Origin: Acidimicrobiaceae bacterium
GTDB lineage: Bacteria > Actinomycetota > Acidimicrobiia > Acidimicrobiales > Aldehydirespiratoraceae
Length of the DNA: 64,000 nucleotides
Assembly: GCA_026706815.1 (NCBI GenBank)
Contig: JAPOYA010000017.1
Coordinates: 98,114-162,113 of the forward strand
Direction: 5' to 3'
Shown: positions 27,508-35,209 of the stretch, one piece after another
Position numbering within the stretch: position 1 is the first letter of the stretch
How the letters are laid out: every line of letters begins with the position of its first letter
The notes under the pieces: model-generated
Told to the model about the DNA's origin: nothing
What the model saw: only the letters and a program-made list of their open reading frames with translations
Databases searched by the model: none
Made by a program: the position numbers and the translations under genes

Positions 27508-27774
27508 TCACGGCTGTGACACTTCCCAGTCGCTTGCGAGCGCCGAGTAGTTCAGCAGTTGCCCGGTCCGGCCTGCATACAACTGCATGAAGCGCTGGAA
27601 CGCGACGAGGTCGCCTGTGTTGGCAATGGTTCGCATATCGCGCTCGATGTAGGTGGCGATGTACGAGGCCAACAAGTCCGAGGGGTCGAGTCCTCGACCG
27701 AAGATGCGCGGATATCCGCCTGTCAGCAGTGTTTGAGTCAGCCACTCGGATGGGGATCCTTGCAACGGAAACAA
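27508..27774 (-). pseudogene. Truncated DUF4143 ATPase fragment next to tRNA-Leu
   Basis: About 88 codons directly after the tRNA-Leu 3' end read SEWLTQTLLTGGYPRIFGRGLDPSD, then SYIATYIERDMRTIANTGDL and FQRFMQLYAGRTGQLLNYSALASD (read in parts). This is the middle of an AAA_14/DUF4143 ATPase such as the complete one at 1965-3119. Both ends are missing: no Walker A part before it and no nuclease-like tail after the TGA at 27508. An open frame runs on through the tRNA but that upstream part is not coding. Confidence 0.8.
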
Positions 27775-27777
27775 CTG

Positions 27778-27861
27778 TGCGCGAGGGGGGACTTGAACCC
27801 CCACATCCTTTCGGACACAGGCACCTGAAGCCTGCGCGTCTGCCAATTCCGCCACTCGCGC
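27778..27861 (-). tRNA. tRNA-Leu (anticodon CAG)
   Basis: Minus-strand cloverleaf of 84 bases. The acceptor arms GCGCGAG and CTCGCGC pair, with discriminator A. The D-arm is GTGGCGGAATTGGCAGAC, the anticodon stem-loop is CAGGC-TTCAGGT-GCCTG, a class II variable arm follows, and the T-loop is GGTTCAAGTCC. CCA is not encoded. It decodes CUG. In mycobacteria a tRNA-Leu also lies close to fhaA, and this matches the gene order here. Confidence 0.95.
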
Positions 27862-27970
27862 GTGGCCGCACACCGCAGTGAACGTGTTCCGATCCTAGCG
27901 CAACCGGGTTCGGATCCGGTTTGCCGCCAGGGCGTGATTTGAACGGTTGGGCGGGGGCTACTCTCTGAGT

Positions 27971-28180
27971 GTGGGCCTGCGGTCAGTTGAACGCCGTCTT
28001 GAACGCTTGGTGGGAGGCAGATCGCCTGCGCGCCTCTTTTTGCATGAGCGGGCGTGGTGTCCGGAAGGTCTCGCTTCGGCCCACGGCACGCAACTGGACG
28101 GAGAACCGACCGTCGGCCCCACGCGAGTCAGACGCGGCGCGCGAATTCAGATCACTGAGATAGAGCTGGTTCTGACATGA
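27971..28180 (+). pseudogene. fhaA/fhaB deletion remnant (DUF3662 start joined to FHA end)
   Basis: A 69-codon frame starts GTG-GLRSVERRLERLV, the N-terminus of FhaA-type DUF3662 proteins. After about 20 unrelated residues it ends AHGTQLDGEPTVGPTRVRRG then ARIQITEIELVLT, the last strands of an FHA domain. The stop overlaps the PP2C ATG (ATGA) as fhaB stops usually do. The parsimonious reading is a deletion that removed most of fhaA and the first part of fhaB while keeping a short open frame. It may or may not still be translated. Confidence 0.55.
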
Positions 28181-29154
28181 CGGCTTTGGCTTGGGGCGCG
28201 TTGACCGACACCGGTCGTATTCGCGACGTCAACCAAGACGGCGTTTTTTCAGCCGACGGCGTCTACGTGGTGGCCGACGGGATGGGAGGCCATAGTGGAG
28301 GCGAGATCGCTTCGGCCATCGTTGTTGGCGAGATGGCCAAGATTAAGACCGTGAGCAGCACCGATGAGTTGATCGAGATGGTGCAGCGGGCCAACCGCGA
28401 GGTGCTGGAACGCGCGCGGGAGGATCCATCGCTCTACGGGATGGGAACCACGATGGTGGCGCTCGTGGCGATGACCGACACTGATGCCGAGCGGCTGTGC
28501 GTCGTCAATGTCGGCGACAGCCGCCTGTATGTCCGCACGGACAATGAGATGTTGCAACTGACCGACGACCACAGCCTGGTCGAAGGCATGGTGCGCGACG
28601 GCTGGATCTCCCCCGAAGAAGCGATGGCCCATCCCCAACGCAACGTCGTCACCCGCGCGCTGGGCGTTGAAGACGAGTTGCTGGTCGACGCTTGGGAACT
28701 CCAACCGGTGACCGGTGACCGCTACCTGCTGTGCAGCGACGGTCTGACCAACGAACTCAGCGATGCCGAGATCCGGGAAATCCTCGACGACACGGACGAT
28801 CCCGAAGAAGCGGCGTCGTCTCTTGTGCAGGCAGCCTGCGCGGCGGGTGGACGAGACAACGTAACGGTCGTGGTCGTAGATGTGCTCGATGCCGAAGCAA
28901 CAGAATCCAGCCCACCGTCCGACCGAGTGATCGCAACCCGCAAGGACGCGCACGACATCGGCGATGCAGCAGCGGTCGACGCGGTCGCCGCCGATGAAGG
29001 CGCCAGCGACGAATCGGAGTCACTGGAGCTCGACTCGCTGTCGTGGCGCTCCTTCATTGACTGGCGCTCCATCGAGGGGTGGCCGCTGAAGTGGTTTGCG
29101 GCTGCGGCACTCATCGTGTTGGTGTTTCTGCTAGCGCTGCTAGCGGTCCTGTGA
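28177..29154 (+). CDS. pstP: PP2C-type Ser/Thr phosphatase
   Basis: 325 residues. The PP2C metal motifs are in order: VVADGMGGHSGGE (~30-42), GTTMVAL, VNVGDSRLYV (~111-120), LLCSDGLTNEL (~185-195) and GGRDNVTVVVV (~226-236). A linker rich in Asp/Ala leads to one C-terminal transmembrane helix (~303-323), with little or no outside domain. It dephosphorylates PknB and its substrates in control of wall growth. The usual rodA and pbpA neighbours are missing: only 86 bases separate it from the kinase gene. Confidence 0.93.
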   Translation: MTALAWGALTDTGRIRDVNQDGVFSADGVYVVADGMGGHSGGEIASAIVVGEMAKIKTVSSTDELIEMVQRANREVLERAREDPSLYGMGTTMVALVAMTDTDAERLCVVNVGDSRLYVRTDNEMLQLTDDHSLVEGMVRDGWISPEEAMAHPQRNVVTRALGVEDELLVDAWELQPVTGDRYLLCSDGLTNELSDAEIREILDDTDDPEEAASSLVQAACAAGGRDNVTVVVVDVLDAEATESSPPSDRVIATRKDAHDIGDAAAVDAVAADEGASDESESLELDSLSWRSFIDWRSIEGWPLKWFAAAALIVLVFLLALLAVL

Positions 29155-29240
29155 CCCGGCTGGAACAGCTGTAAGACCGTGGTTCAGCGGGCCGCGACCG
29201 TGCCACAGTCAACGGTGCCGCTCATGTAGACTTCGGGGCT

Positions 29241-31352
29241 ATGTCGGATGGTCGGCCAACGGTCTTCAATGGCCGCTACGAACTGCTGCGCCATATTGCA
29301 CGGGGCGGGATGGCCGACGTTTATCTCGCCCGCGACGAATTGCTGAACCGCGAAGTCGCCCTCAAAGTCCTGTTCCCCGAGTTCGCCAACGATCCCAACT
29401 TCGTTGAGAGGTTCCGCCGCGAAGCACAGGCAGCCGCGAATCTCAACCACCCCAACATCGTCGGTATCTATGACTGGGGTCAGGAACGAGGCACGTACTA
29501 CATCGTCATGGAGCATGTAGCCGGCCGAACCATGGCCGATGTTGTGCGCTCCTCTGGACCTGTGCCTGCGCAGCGGGCCGCACAAATCGCCTCTGACGTG
29601 GCCGCGGCTCTCTCGACCGCGCATCAGGCGGGTCTCGTGCATCGCGATGTCAAGCTGGGCAACATTCTGATCTCAGACAGCGGAGACGTGAAGGTCGCCG
29701 ATTTCGGGATCGCCACCGCTCTGGCAGGTCGCACCGACGCGGGGCTCACCCAGCACGGCTCCGTGATGGGAACAGCTACCTATTTCTCTCCGGAGCAAGC
29801 GCAGGGAAAGTCGGTTGACGGCCGCAGTGACCTCTACTCACTGGGCGTTGTTCTCTACGAGATGCTCGCCGGAGAACCGCCGTTCACAGCCGAAACTCCG
29901 ATAGCGGTTGCCTACAAGCATGTTCAGGAGAAACCCCGGACGCTGGTCGAGCGTGGTGTGCCAGTTTCGTCGGCGCTCAACGCCATCACCATGAAACTGC
30001 TGGCCAAGAATCCCTTGAACCGGTACCCGACTGCCGAGGATCTTCGCTCTGACCTGCGTCGTTATCTGAGCGGCACGACCGATATACCCGGTCGCGCCGG
30101 AACCGGATCCAGAGCCGGCGCCCCGGGTGCGGCGTCCGGGCCGTCAGCGGGCGCCGGCAGGCCTCCCGCGTCCGGGCCGTCGGCTCAGCCGGCGTCCCGA
30201 CTCCCAGCAGCACCTCCAGCTCGTGCTCCCGTCCCGGTTCGACAGGCCTCGGCGCCGGGTGATCCGCGTGGTCCTGCGATGTACGGCCCGGGCGGCTATT
30301 ACGAAGCTCCGGACGCGCGTCGCAAAGATGACTGGAGACGAACGGGTGGTCTGCTGATCGGGCTGTGTGTTCTGGTTTTGATCTTGGGCTATCTGATCGT
30401 CGCCTTCGTGGACCAGGTCGGCGACGACGGCGGAGACGGCGCAACGGTCCCCGTTGAATTGGTTGCGCTGCCGTCTGTGACCGGGCTGAGTGTGTCAGAC
30501 GCCGAACGGGAATTGCTGGGTCTCAATCTTCAAGTGACGATCGTTGAACGCACCAACGAGACCGTTCCCAGGGGTGAAGTGGTCCAGCAGAGTCCTGTGG
30601 CCGGTCAGAAAGTGGAGTCCAGATCCGAGGTTACATTGTTCGTGAGCGCGGGCGTACCCGATCAGGTTCCCAATGTCATTGGCAGCGACCAGAATTCGGC
30701 TCTCGACACCCTTGAATCGTTGGGGTACACCGTCACCGTCGATTTTGTATCCGATGTCCGAGAGTTCGGAGAAGTCGTCACGCAGCTTCCGGCTCCGGGG
30801 ACTGAACTGCCGGCGGGCGGCTCGGTGGTCATTACGATTTCGACAGGACCGGAGAAGGTTCCTGTGCCGGAGCTCGAATCCGCCACGCTCAACACGGCTT
30901 TCGAAGCGCTTCTCTCGGCTCAATTCAGAGTCACCCCTGAGAACACCGAGGAAGCCTCCGAGACGATCGAGGAAGGCCTGGTGATCCGTACTGAACCGCA
31001 ATCCGGCAGTCTGGTCGACAAGGGCTCATGGGTGACGATTGTCATCTCAACCGGCTTCCCCACGGTGCAGGTGCCCGGCGTGGTGGACCTCTTCGCCGAC
31101 AGCGCCGAACAGACTCTGCGTCAGGTGCGGCTGGAAGTTGAGATCGTCCTGGTGCCCGTTGCAATCGGCGATGCTTCGGTTGGCCGGGTCATTACCCAGG
31201 ACCCGGCGCCGTTCGAAGAAGTCTTGCTCGACACTGTGGTTGTGATCGAAGTCGGTGAAGCGTCCGATGACCCGATATCGACAACCACGACTACCACCAC
31301 GTCGACGACCGTCGCGCCCATTCAGACGACGGCTAGTTCTGCTGACGGCTAA
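29241..31352 (+). CDS. pknB: PASTA-domain Ser/Thr protein kinase
   Basis: 703 residues. The kinase domain (~10-275) has the Gly loop ARGGMADVYLA, VALK (Lys ~42), HRDVKLGN, DFGIATA and the ATYFSPEQAQG activation segment. A Pro/Ala-rich linker (~285-360) leads to one transmembrane helix (~369-390). Four PASTA repeats follow (about 400-675), each with a P-VxGxxxxxAxxxL core (for example LPSVTGLSVSDAERELLGL). The tail is Thr-rich. It senses peptidoglycan fragments and phosphorylates division and wall proteins. It ends in a 4-base convergent overlap with pabA/trpG. Confidence 0.95.
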   Translation: MSDGRPTVFNGRYELLRHIARGGMADVYLARDELLNREVALKVLFPEFANDPNFVERFRREAQAAANLNHPNIVGIYDWGQERGTYYIVMEHVAGRTMADVVRSSGPVPAQRAAQIASDVAAALSTAHQAGLVHRDVKLGNILISDSGDVKVADFGIATALAGRTDAGLTQHGSVMGTATYFSPEQAQGKSVDGRSDLYSLGVVLYEMLAGEPPFTAETPIAVAYKHVQEKPRTLVERGVPVSSALNAITMKLLAKNPLNRYPTAEDLRSDLRRYLSGTTDIPGRAGTGSRAGAPGAASGPSAGAGRPPASGPSAQPASRLPAAPPARAPVPVRQASAPGDPRGPAMYGPGGYYEAPDARRKDDWRRTGGLLIGLCVLVLILGYLIVAFVDQVGDDGGDGATVPVELVALPSVTGLSVSDAERELLGLNLQVTIVERTNETVPRGEVVQQSPVAGQKVESRSEVTLFVSAGVPDQVPNVIGSDQNSALDTLESLGYTVTVDFVSDVREFGEVVTQLPAPGTELPAGGSVVITISTGPEKVPVPELESATLNTAFEALLSAQFRVTPENTEEASETIEEGLVIRTEPQSGSLVDKGSWVTIVISTGFPTVQVPGVVDLFADSAEQTLRQVRLEVEIVLVPVAIGDASVGRVITQDPAPFEEVLLDTVVVIEVGEASDDPISTTTTTTTSTTVAPIQTTASSADG

Positions 31353-31933
31353 CTCTGATTGCAGCGGGTCAGGTAGTTCTTGAGGAGGTCGTGGCCGGCG
31401 TTGGTCAACACCGATTCGGGATGGAACTGGACGCCCTCGATGTCGAGTTGGCGATGTCGCAGACCCATCACCAGTCCGTCTTCTGTTTCAGCGGTGATCT
31501 CGAGGGACTCGGGTACGGAGTCGCGTTCAACAATGAGCGAGTGGTAGCGAGTTGCTTCGAGCGGGTTGGGCAAACCCTCGAAGAGCCCGGAGTTCGTGTG
31601 GCGAATGAACGATGTCTTGCCGTGCATGACCTGGGGGGCCCGTACGACTCTGCCCCCGAAAACCTGGCCCATACATTGCATTCCCAAGCACACCCCGAAA
31701 ACCGGAGGCGAACCGCGCAGTTCAGCGAGAACATCGAGCGAGATCCCGGAATCGTCAGGCGTACCGGGACCCGGTGAGATGAGAATGCCGTCGGGGTTCA
31801 GCTCGCGGATGCCCTCAATGTCGATGGCGTCGTGGCGGTGCACGACGGGCTCGGCCCCGAGTTCGCCGAGGTATTGCACCAAGATGTAGACGAAGGAGTC
31901 GTAGTTGTCGATTACGAGGACTCTGGGCTTCAC
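31349..31933 (-). CDS. pabA: Glutamine amidotransferase of anthranilate/ADC synthase (TrpG/PabA)
   Basis: 194 residues, the usual length. It begins VLVIDNYDSFVYILVQYLGELGAE, with ISPGPGTPDDSG (~52-63) and the nucleophile Cys in VFGVCLGMQCMGQ (~77-89). The catalytic His-Glu is in VQFHPESVLT (~169-178). It supplies ammonia to chorismate for anthranilate (Trp) or aminodeoxychorismate (folate). In actinobacteria it sits beside pknB, as here, so the symbol could equally be trpG. Confidence 0.93.
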   Translation of the reverse strand: MKPRVLVIDNYDSFVYILVQYLGELGAEPVVHRHDAIDIEGIRELNPDGILISPGPGTPDDSGISLDVLAELRGSPPVFGVCLGMQCMGQVFGGRVVRAPQVMHGKTSFIRHTNSGLFEGLPNPLEATRYHSLIVERDSVPESLEITAETEDGLVMGLRHRQLDIEGVQFHPESVLTNAGHDLLKNYLTRCNQS

Positions 31934-31943
31934 GCCCGTCAGG

Positions 31944-34124
31944 TTACTGCTCGCCGATTTCTATGGCTTCCAATATGTGAATGGCGATGTCGGCCACCTG
32001 AACCTCTTCGGGTTCCTTGCCCACAGCCTTCACACCGTCGTCCATCATGATGTAGCAGAACGGGCAGGCCGTAGCCACCCGGCTGGCCCCGGTGTCGACC
32101 AACTCCTGGGCCCGCACATCGTTGACCTTCTCACCGATGGTCTCCTCCATCCACATGCGCGCACCCCCCGCTCCGCAGCACATTCCCTTGGTCCCGTTGC
32201 GCTGAGCTTCAACGACCTCGATCCCGCCGAGCTTGCCGAGAACCTTGCGAGGGGCCATGTAGACGTCGTTGTGGCGACCCAGATAGCACGAATCGTGATA
32301 CACGACCCGCTCCTCGAGCCTTGCGCCGCTCAGATCCAAGCGGCCCTGATCCGCGAGCCACTCGAGGAACTGACTGTGATGCACCACCTCGTAATGGCCG
32401 CCGAGCTGGGGATACTCGTTGGCCAGCGTATTGAAGCAGTGCGGGCACTGAGCGATGATCTTCTTCACACCCATCGCGTTCAGCGTCTCGATGTTCTGGC
32501 TTGCCAGCATCTGAAACAGGTACTCGTTGCCCGAACGGCGAGCCGAGTCTCCGGTGCAGTTCTCCGCCGGGCCGAGGATCGCAAAATCAACCTCGGCACG
32601 CTGCATGAGCTGCGCCATCGCCTGGGTGACCTTCTTGTTCTTGTCGTCGAATGACCCCGCACAGCCGACCCAGTACAGATATTCGGCGGTCAGCGGATCA
32701 TCACCGGAAATGACATTGAGGCCCTCGATGTTGCGGCCCCAGTCGGCCCGCTCGCTCTGGCTCATACCCCAGGGATTCGACGAGTTCTCCATCGAGCGGA
32801 ACGCACCACCGAGCTCGGAGGGGAAATCCGACTCCATCAGGGTCAGATAACGCCTCATGTCGAGGATCTTGTCGAGAATCTCGATGTTGACCGGGCAGAT
32901 CTCGTCGCAGGCCTTGCAGGAGGTGCAGCTCCAGAGCTCGTCGTTGGTGATGCGGTCGAACATCCAGTTGGCGGGCACAGTGATCTCGTCGTCGACTCCG
33001 ATGGGCGGTGAAACGGCCGGGTCGCCGGTGCGGGCCATCACTTCGCCGGTCTTCAAGACGATCTCGCGGGGATCGAGCGGCTTTCCGGTGGCATGCGCGG
33101 GGCAGACCGAGGTGCAACGCCCGCACATCGTGCAGGCGTCGGTGTCGAGGAGTTGCTTCCAGGTGAAATCCTCAACGACAGAAGCACCGAAGGTCTCGAG
33201 TTCTGTGTCGCCCTCCACAAGGTTGGGCATCGCCTTCATCGCACCCTTGGGTCGGTCCTTGTCGCTGAGGTACATGTTGAGCGGCGACGTGAACATGTGA
33301 CGCAGCATCGTGGTCGGAAGGATCACCAGAAAGGCGATGAAGCTCACCACATGGGCGATCCACCACGCCTGATGCCAACCGGCGACGTTGCTATTGCCTT
33401 CAACGAGCGTTGCCAGCGGGTAGCCGATGAAACTCCATTTCTCGAAATCAGGTGTGCCGTCGAGTGCAATGCGGTACATCTCTGCCCCGAAACCGGTGAT
33501 CCCGATCGCGGCGAACACGCTGAGGATCACCAGATGTTCGGGCTTGGACTTGATGCGAATCCGGTAGGGACGCCAACTCCAAGGCCCGTAGCGCCGCACG
33601 ATGGCCCAGCCGATGCCGACCAGGAAGATCACACCGGCGGCGTCGCCGACGAACGAGTAGGCCCGATAAACGTCACCGTGGAGGAACTTCGCGCTCTCGG
33701 GCAGCTGATGGTTGATCTCGAGCACTGTGGTCACGCCGAGCAGCACCAGAAAACCGAAGTAGATCATCGAGTGCATGACCCCGGCGCCGGGTTCACGCAG
33801 CAGTGTTCTCATATAGACGCCGGCACGGAAATCAGCCATGCGCCGCGGAGCGTTGCCGAAGGTGGTTCTACGGTTGTCCGGTCGGCCGCGCTCCCAGTTC
33901 TTCACCCGCATGGCGAACATGTAGGCGCCGTAGACCAAGAGCACCGGGATTACCGAGTAGAAGGCGAGCTTCAGGGCGGTGGGAACGTTCCCGAACACTT
34001 CACGCTGCACCGCGCTGTCATCGTGCCAGTTCGTGTAGCTCGGCACGATGCCCGACACAAGCGTGAAGAGCGCGATCGCCAGACCGAGGCCGATGACGAG
34101 TTGATGGGGTTTGAGGCGCGGTTT
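31944..34124 (-). CDS. Membrane Fe-S oxidoreductase, HdrD/GlpC-like
   Basis: About 726 residues from ATG 34124; a TTG-started frame (34166) adds 14 residues. The N-terminal ~300 residues form a NarI/DsrM-like heme-b membrane anchor with about five helices. Two 4Fe-4S motifs follow: CTMCGRCTSVCP (~330) and CTSCKACDEICP (~405). Two CCG domains close the protein (CVxC... GPAENCTGD, and CCGAGGARMWMEE). This is the fused HdrE-HdrD-like or (Fe-S)-binding oxidoreductase that passes electrons between a dithiol/quinone pool and a soluble partner. No electron-transfer flavoprotein is adjacent. Genes downstream and upstream are unrelated. Confidence 0.88.
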   Translation of the reverse strand, partial: KPRLKPHQLVIGLGLAIALFTLVSGIVPSYTNWHDDSAVQREVFGNVPTALKLAFYSVIPVLLVYGAYMFAMRVKNWERGRPDNRRTTFGNAPRRMADFRAGVYMRTLLREPGAGVMHSMIYFGFLVLLGVTTVLEINHQLPESAKFLHGDVYRAYSFVGDAAGVIFLVGIGWAIVRRYGPWSWRPYRIRIKSKPEHLVILSVFAAIGITGFGAEMYRIALDGTPDFEKWSFIGYPLATLVEGNSNVAGWHQAWWIAHVVSFIAFLVILPTTMLRHMFTSPLNMYLSDKDRPKGAMKAMPNLVEGDTELETFGASVVEDFTWKQLLDTDACTMCGRCTSVCPAHATGKPLDPREIVLKTGEVMARTGDPAVSPPIGVDDEITVPANWMFDRITNDELWSCTSCKACDEICPVNIEILDKILDMRRYLTLMESDFPSELGGAFRSMENSSNPWGMSQSERADWGRNIEGLNVISGDDPLTAEYLYWVGCAGSFDDKNKKVTQAMAQLMQRAEVDFAILGPAENCTGDSARRSGNEYLFQMLASQNIETLNAMGVKKIIAQCPHCFNTLANEYPQLGGHYEVVHHSQFLEWLADQGRLDLSGARLEERVVYHDSCYLGRHNDVYMAPRKVLGKLGGIEVVEAQRNGTKGMCCGAGGARMWMEETIGEKVNDVRAQELVDTGASRVATACPFCYIMMDDGVKAVGKEPEEVQVADIAIHILEAIEIGEQ

Positions 34125-34204
34125 CATGTTGCCGGAACGATACCCCTCCCGCAATGCCTCTCCCAATGGGCCGAATCAGTGACGGGAGGCGTATGTGTGG
34201 AGAA

Positions 34205-34213
34205 TGATATAGT
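34205..34213 (+). promoter_or_regulatory. Extended -10 promoter-like element
   Basis: TGATATAGT is a good extended -10 (TGnTATAAT-like) in an AT-rich spot. It precedes an ATG at 34250 with an SD-like GGGAG, opening a short frame beginning MVRLRIGSIGAGTTVHLA that runs into the antisense side of the phosphoglycerate mutase gene. This suggests a lost Gfo/Idh-type gene, but could be chance. Confidence 0.3.
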
Positions 34214-34286
34214 CGTCTACTTGAATGTTCCGCCGGTCTAAGGGAGTTGATGGTGCGTTTGCGTATCGGCTCGATCGGCGCTGGAA

Positions 34287-35006
34287 CTACGGTTCACCTT
34301 GCGTTGCGACCGCTCGGTCTAAGGGGTGGGCTGCCTCGATCGGGCGCATGTCGTCGCCGATCACGTAGTGCAACGGCACTCCGGTGGGGATGTTGAGCTC
34401 GATGATCTCGTCGTCGCCGATGTTGTCGAGGTGCTTGACGAGAGCCCGCAGTGAGTTGCCATGGGCCGCGACCATCACTGTGCGACCGGTGCGCAGGTCG
34501 GGCACCAATGCGTCGTACCAGTAGGGCAGTAGCCGGTCCACGACATCGGCAAGGCACTCGGTGGCGGGCATGAGCTCTGGGGGGAGATCGGCGTACAGAG
34601 CAGATCCTGCCGGGTTGAACTCGTTGTCGGGGCTGATCGGCGGGGGCGGCGTGTCGTAGCTGCGTCGCCAGAGGCGGAGTTGTTCGGCTCCGTGGACCTC
34701 GCCGACCCGGGCTTTGTCGAGGCCGGTCAGGTTGCCGTAGTGGCGCTCGTTGAGCCGCCAATGGCGCCGTACCGGGATCCAGCGGCGGTCGAGCCCGGCG
34801 AGAATGATCTCGGCGGTCTCGATGGCTCGCTGCAGCAGGGACGTGTGGAGTATGTCTGGCAGCAGGTTCGCGTCGGCCAGTACCGGCACCGCATCGCGGG
34901 CTTCCTGGCGGCCTGTCTCCATCAGCGGGCAGTCGTGCCAGCCGGTGAAGAGGTTGAGGTCATTCCATTCGGACCGCCCGTGGCGCACCAGAATCAAGTT
35001 GTGCAT
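34287..35006 (-). CDS. gpmA: 2,3-bisphosphoglycerate-dependent phosphoglycerate mutase
   Basis: 239 residues from ATG 35006. The N-terminus has the phosphohistidine motif LILVRHGRSEWN (His ~9) followed by LFTGWHDCPL. Substrate contacts are ERHYGNLTGLDKA (~85-97) and RRSYDTPPPP (~112-121), and the second catalytic His is in VMVAAHGNSLRALV (~179-192). It interconverts 3- and 2-phosphoglycerate in glycolysis. It is divergent from the dnaK operon, and the HAIR-like site lies between them. Confidence 0.95.
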   Translation of the reverse strand: MHNLILVRHGRSEWNDLNLFTGWHDCPLMETGRQEARDAVPVLADANLLPDILHTSLLQRAIETAEIILAGLDRRWIPVRRHWRLNERHYGNLTGLDKARVGEVHGAEQLRLWRRSYDTPPPPISPDNEFNPAGSALYADLPPELMPATECLADVVDRLLPYWYDALVPDLRTGRTVMVAAHGNSLRALVKHLDNIGDDEIIELNIPTGVPLHYVIGDDMRPIEAAHPLDRAVATQGEP

Positions 35007-35035
35007 GGCTTCACGGTAGCGGTGTTTCGCCAAGC

Positions 35036-35062
35036 AAAGTTGATATCAATACACTCAACTTT
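35036..35062 (+). promoter_or_regulatory. HAIR-like HspR operator upstream of dnaK
   Basis: Perfect 8-base arms AAAGTTGA (35036-35043) and TCAACTTT (35055-35062) flank an 11-base spacer. The HspR HAIR consensus is CTTGAGT-N7-ACTCAAG; the core TTGA/TCAA and spacing are similar, and the right half reads ACTCAACT. Because hspR is the last gene of this operon, autorepression of dnaK-grpE-dnaJ-hspR is likely. gpmA, divergent, could also be affected. Confidence 0.65.
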
Positions 35063-35131
35063 TCGGTGTGATCGAGATTAAGCACTGTTACACTGAGTTC
35101 CAACAACATACCCAACCCCCGACGGTTTCCA

Positions 35132-35192
35132 CGGATCTGCGGCGCCGTCCGCAGCAAAACAACGCCCGCGGATCTGCGGAACCGTCCGCAGC
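35132..35192 (+). repeat. Two tandem near-identical hairpins in the dnaK leader
   Basis: A 24-base unit occurs at 35132-35155 and 35169-35192 (period 37), differing only at two loop positions. Each contains CTGCGG and CCGCAG separated by 6 bases, a perfect 6-bp stem. The second ends 18 bases before the dnaK ATG. A role in mRNA stability, translation or temperature response is possible, but only the structure is seen. Confidence 0.6.
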
Positions 35193-35209
35193 GAAAGCAG
35201 AGCCACAAA

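Noticed and set aside
27782..27873. Protein-coding start MCGHARVAELADAQASGA upstream of the ATPase fragment
   Set aside because: This is the antisense-free translation of the tRNA-Leu itself, a well-known spurious reading. The real protein fragment begins after the tRNA.
33093..34241. 382-residue plus-strand frame over the Fe-S oxidoreductase
   Set aside because: It is a mirror of the real minus-strand gene, which has clear Cys motifs. The plus-strand translation has no domain.
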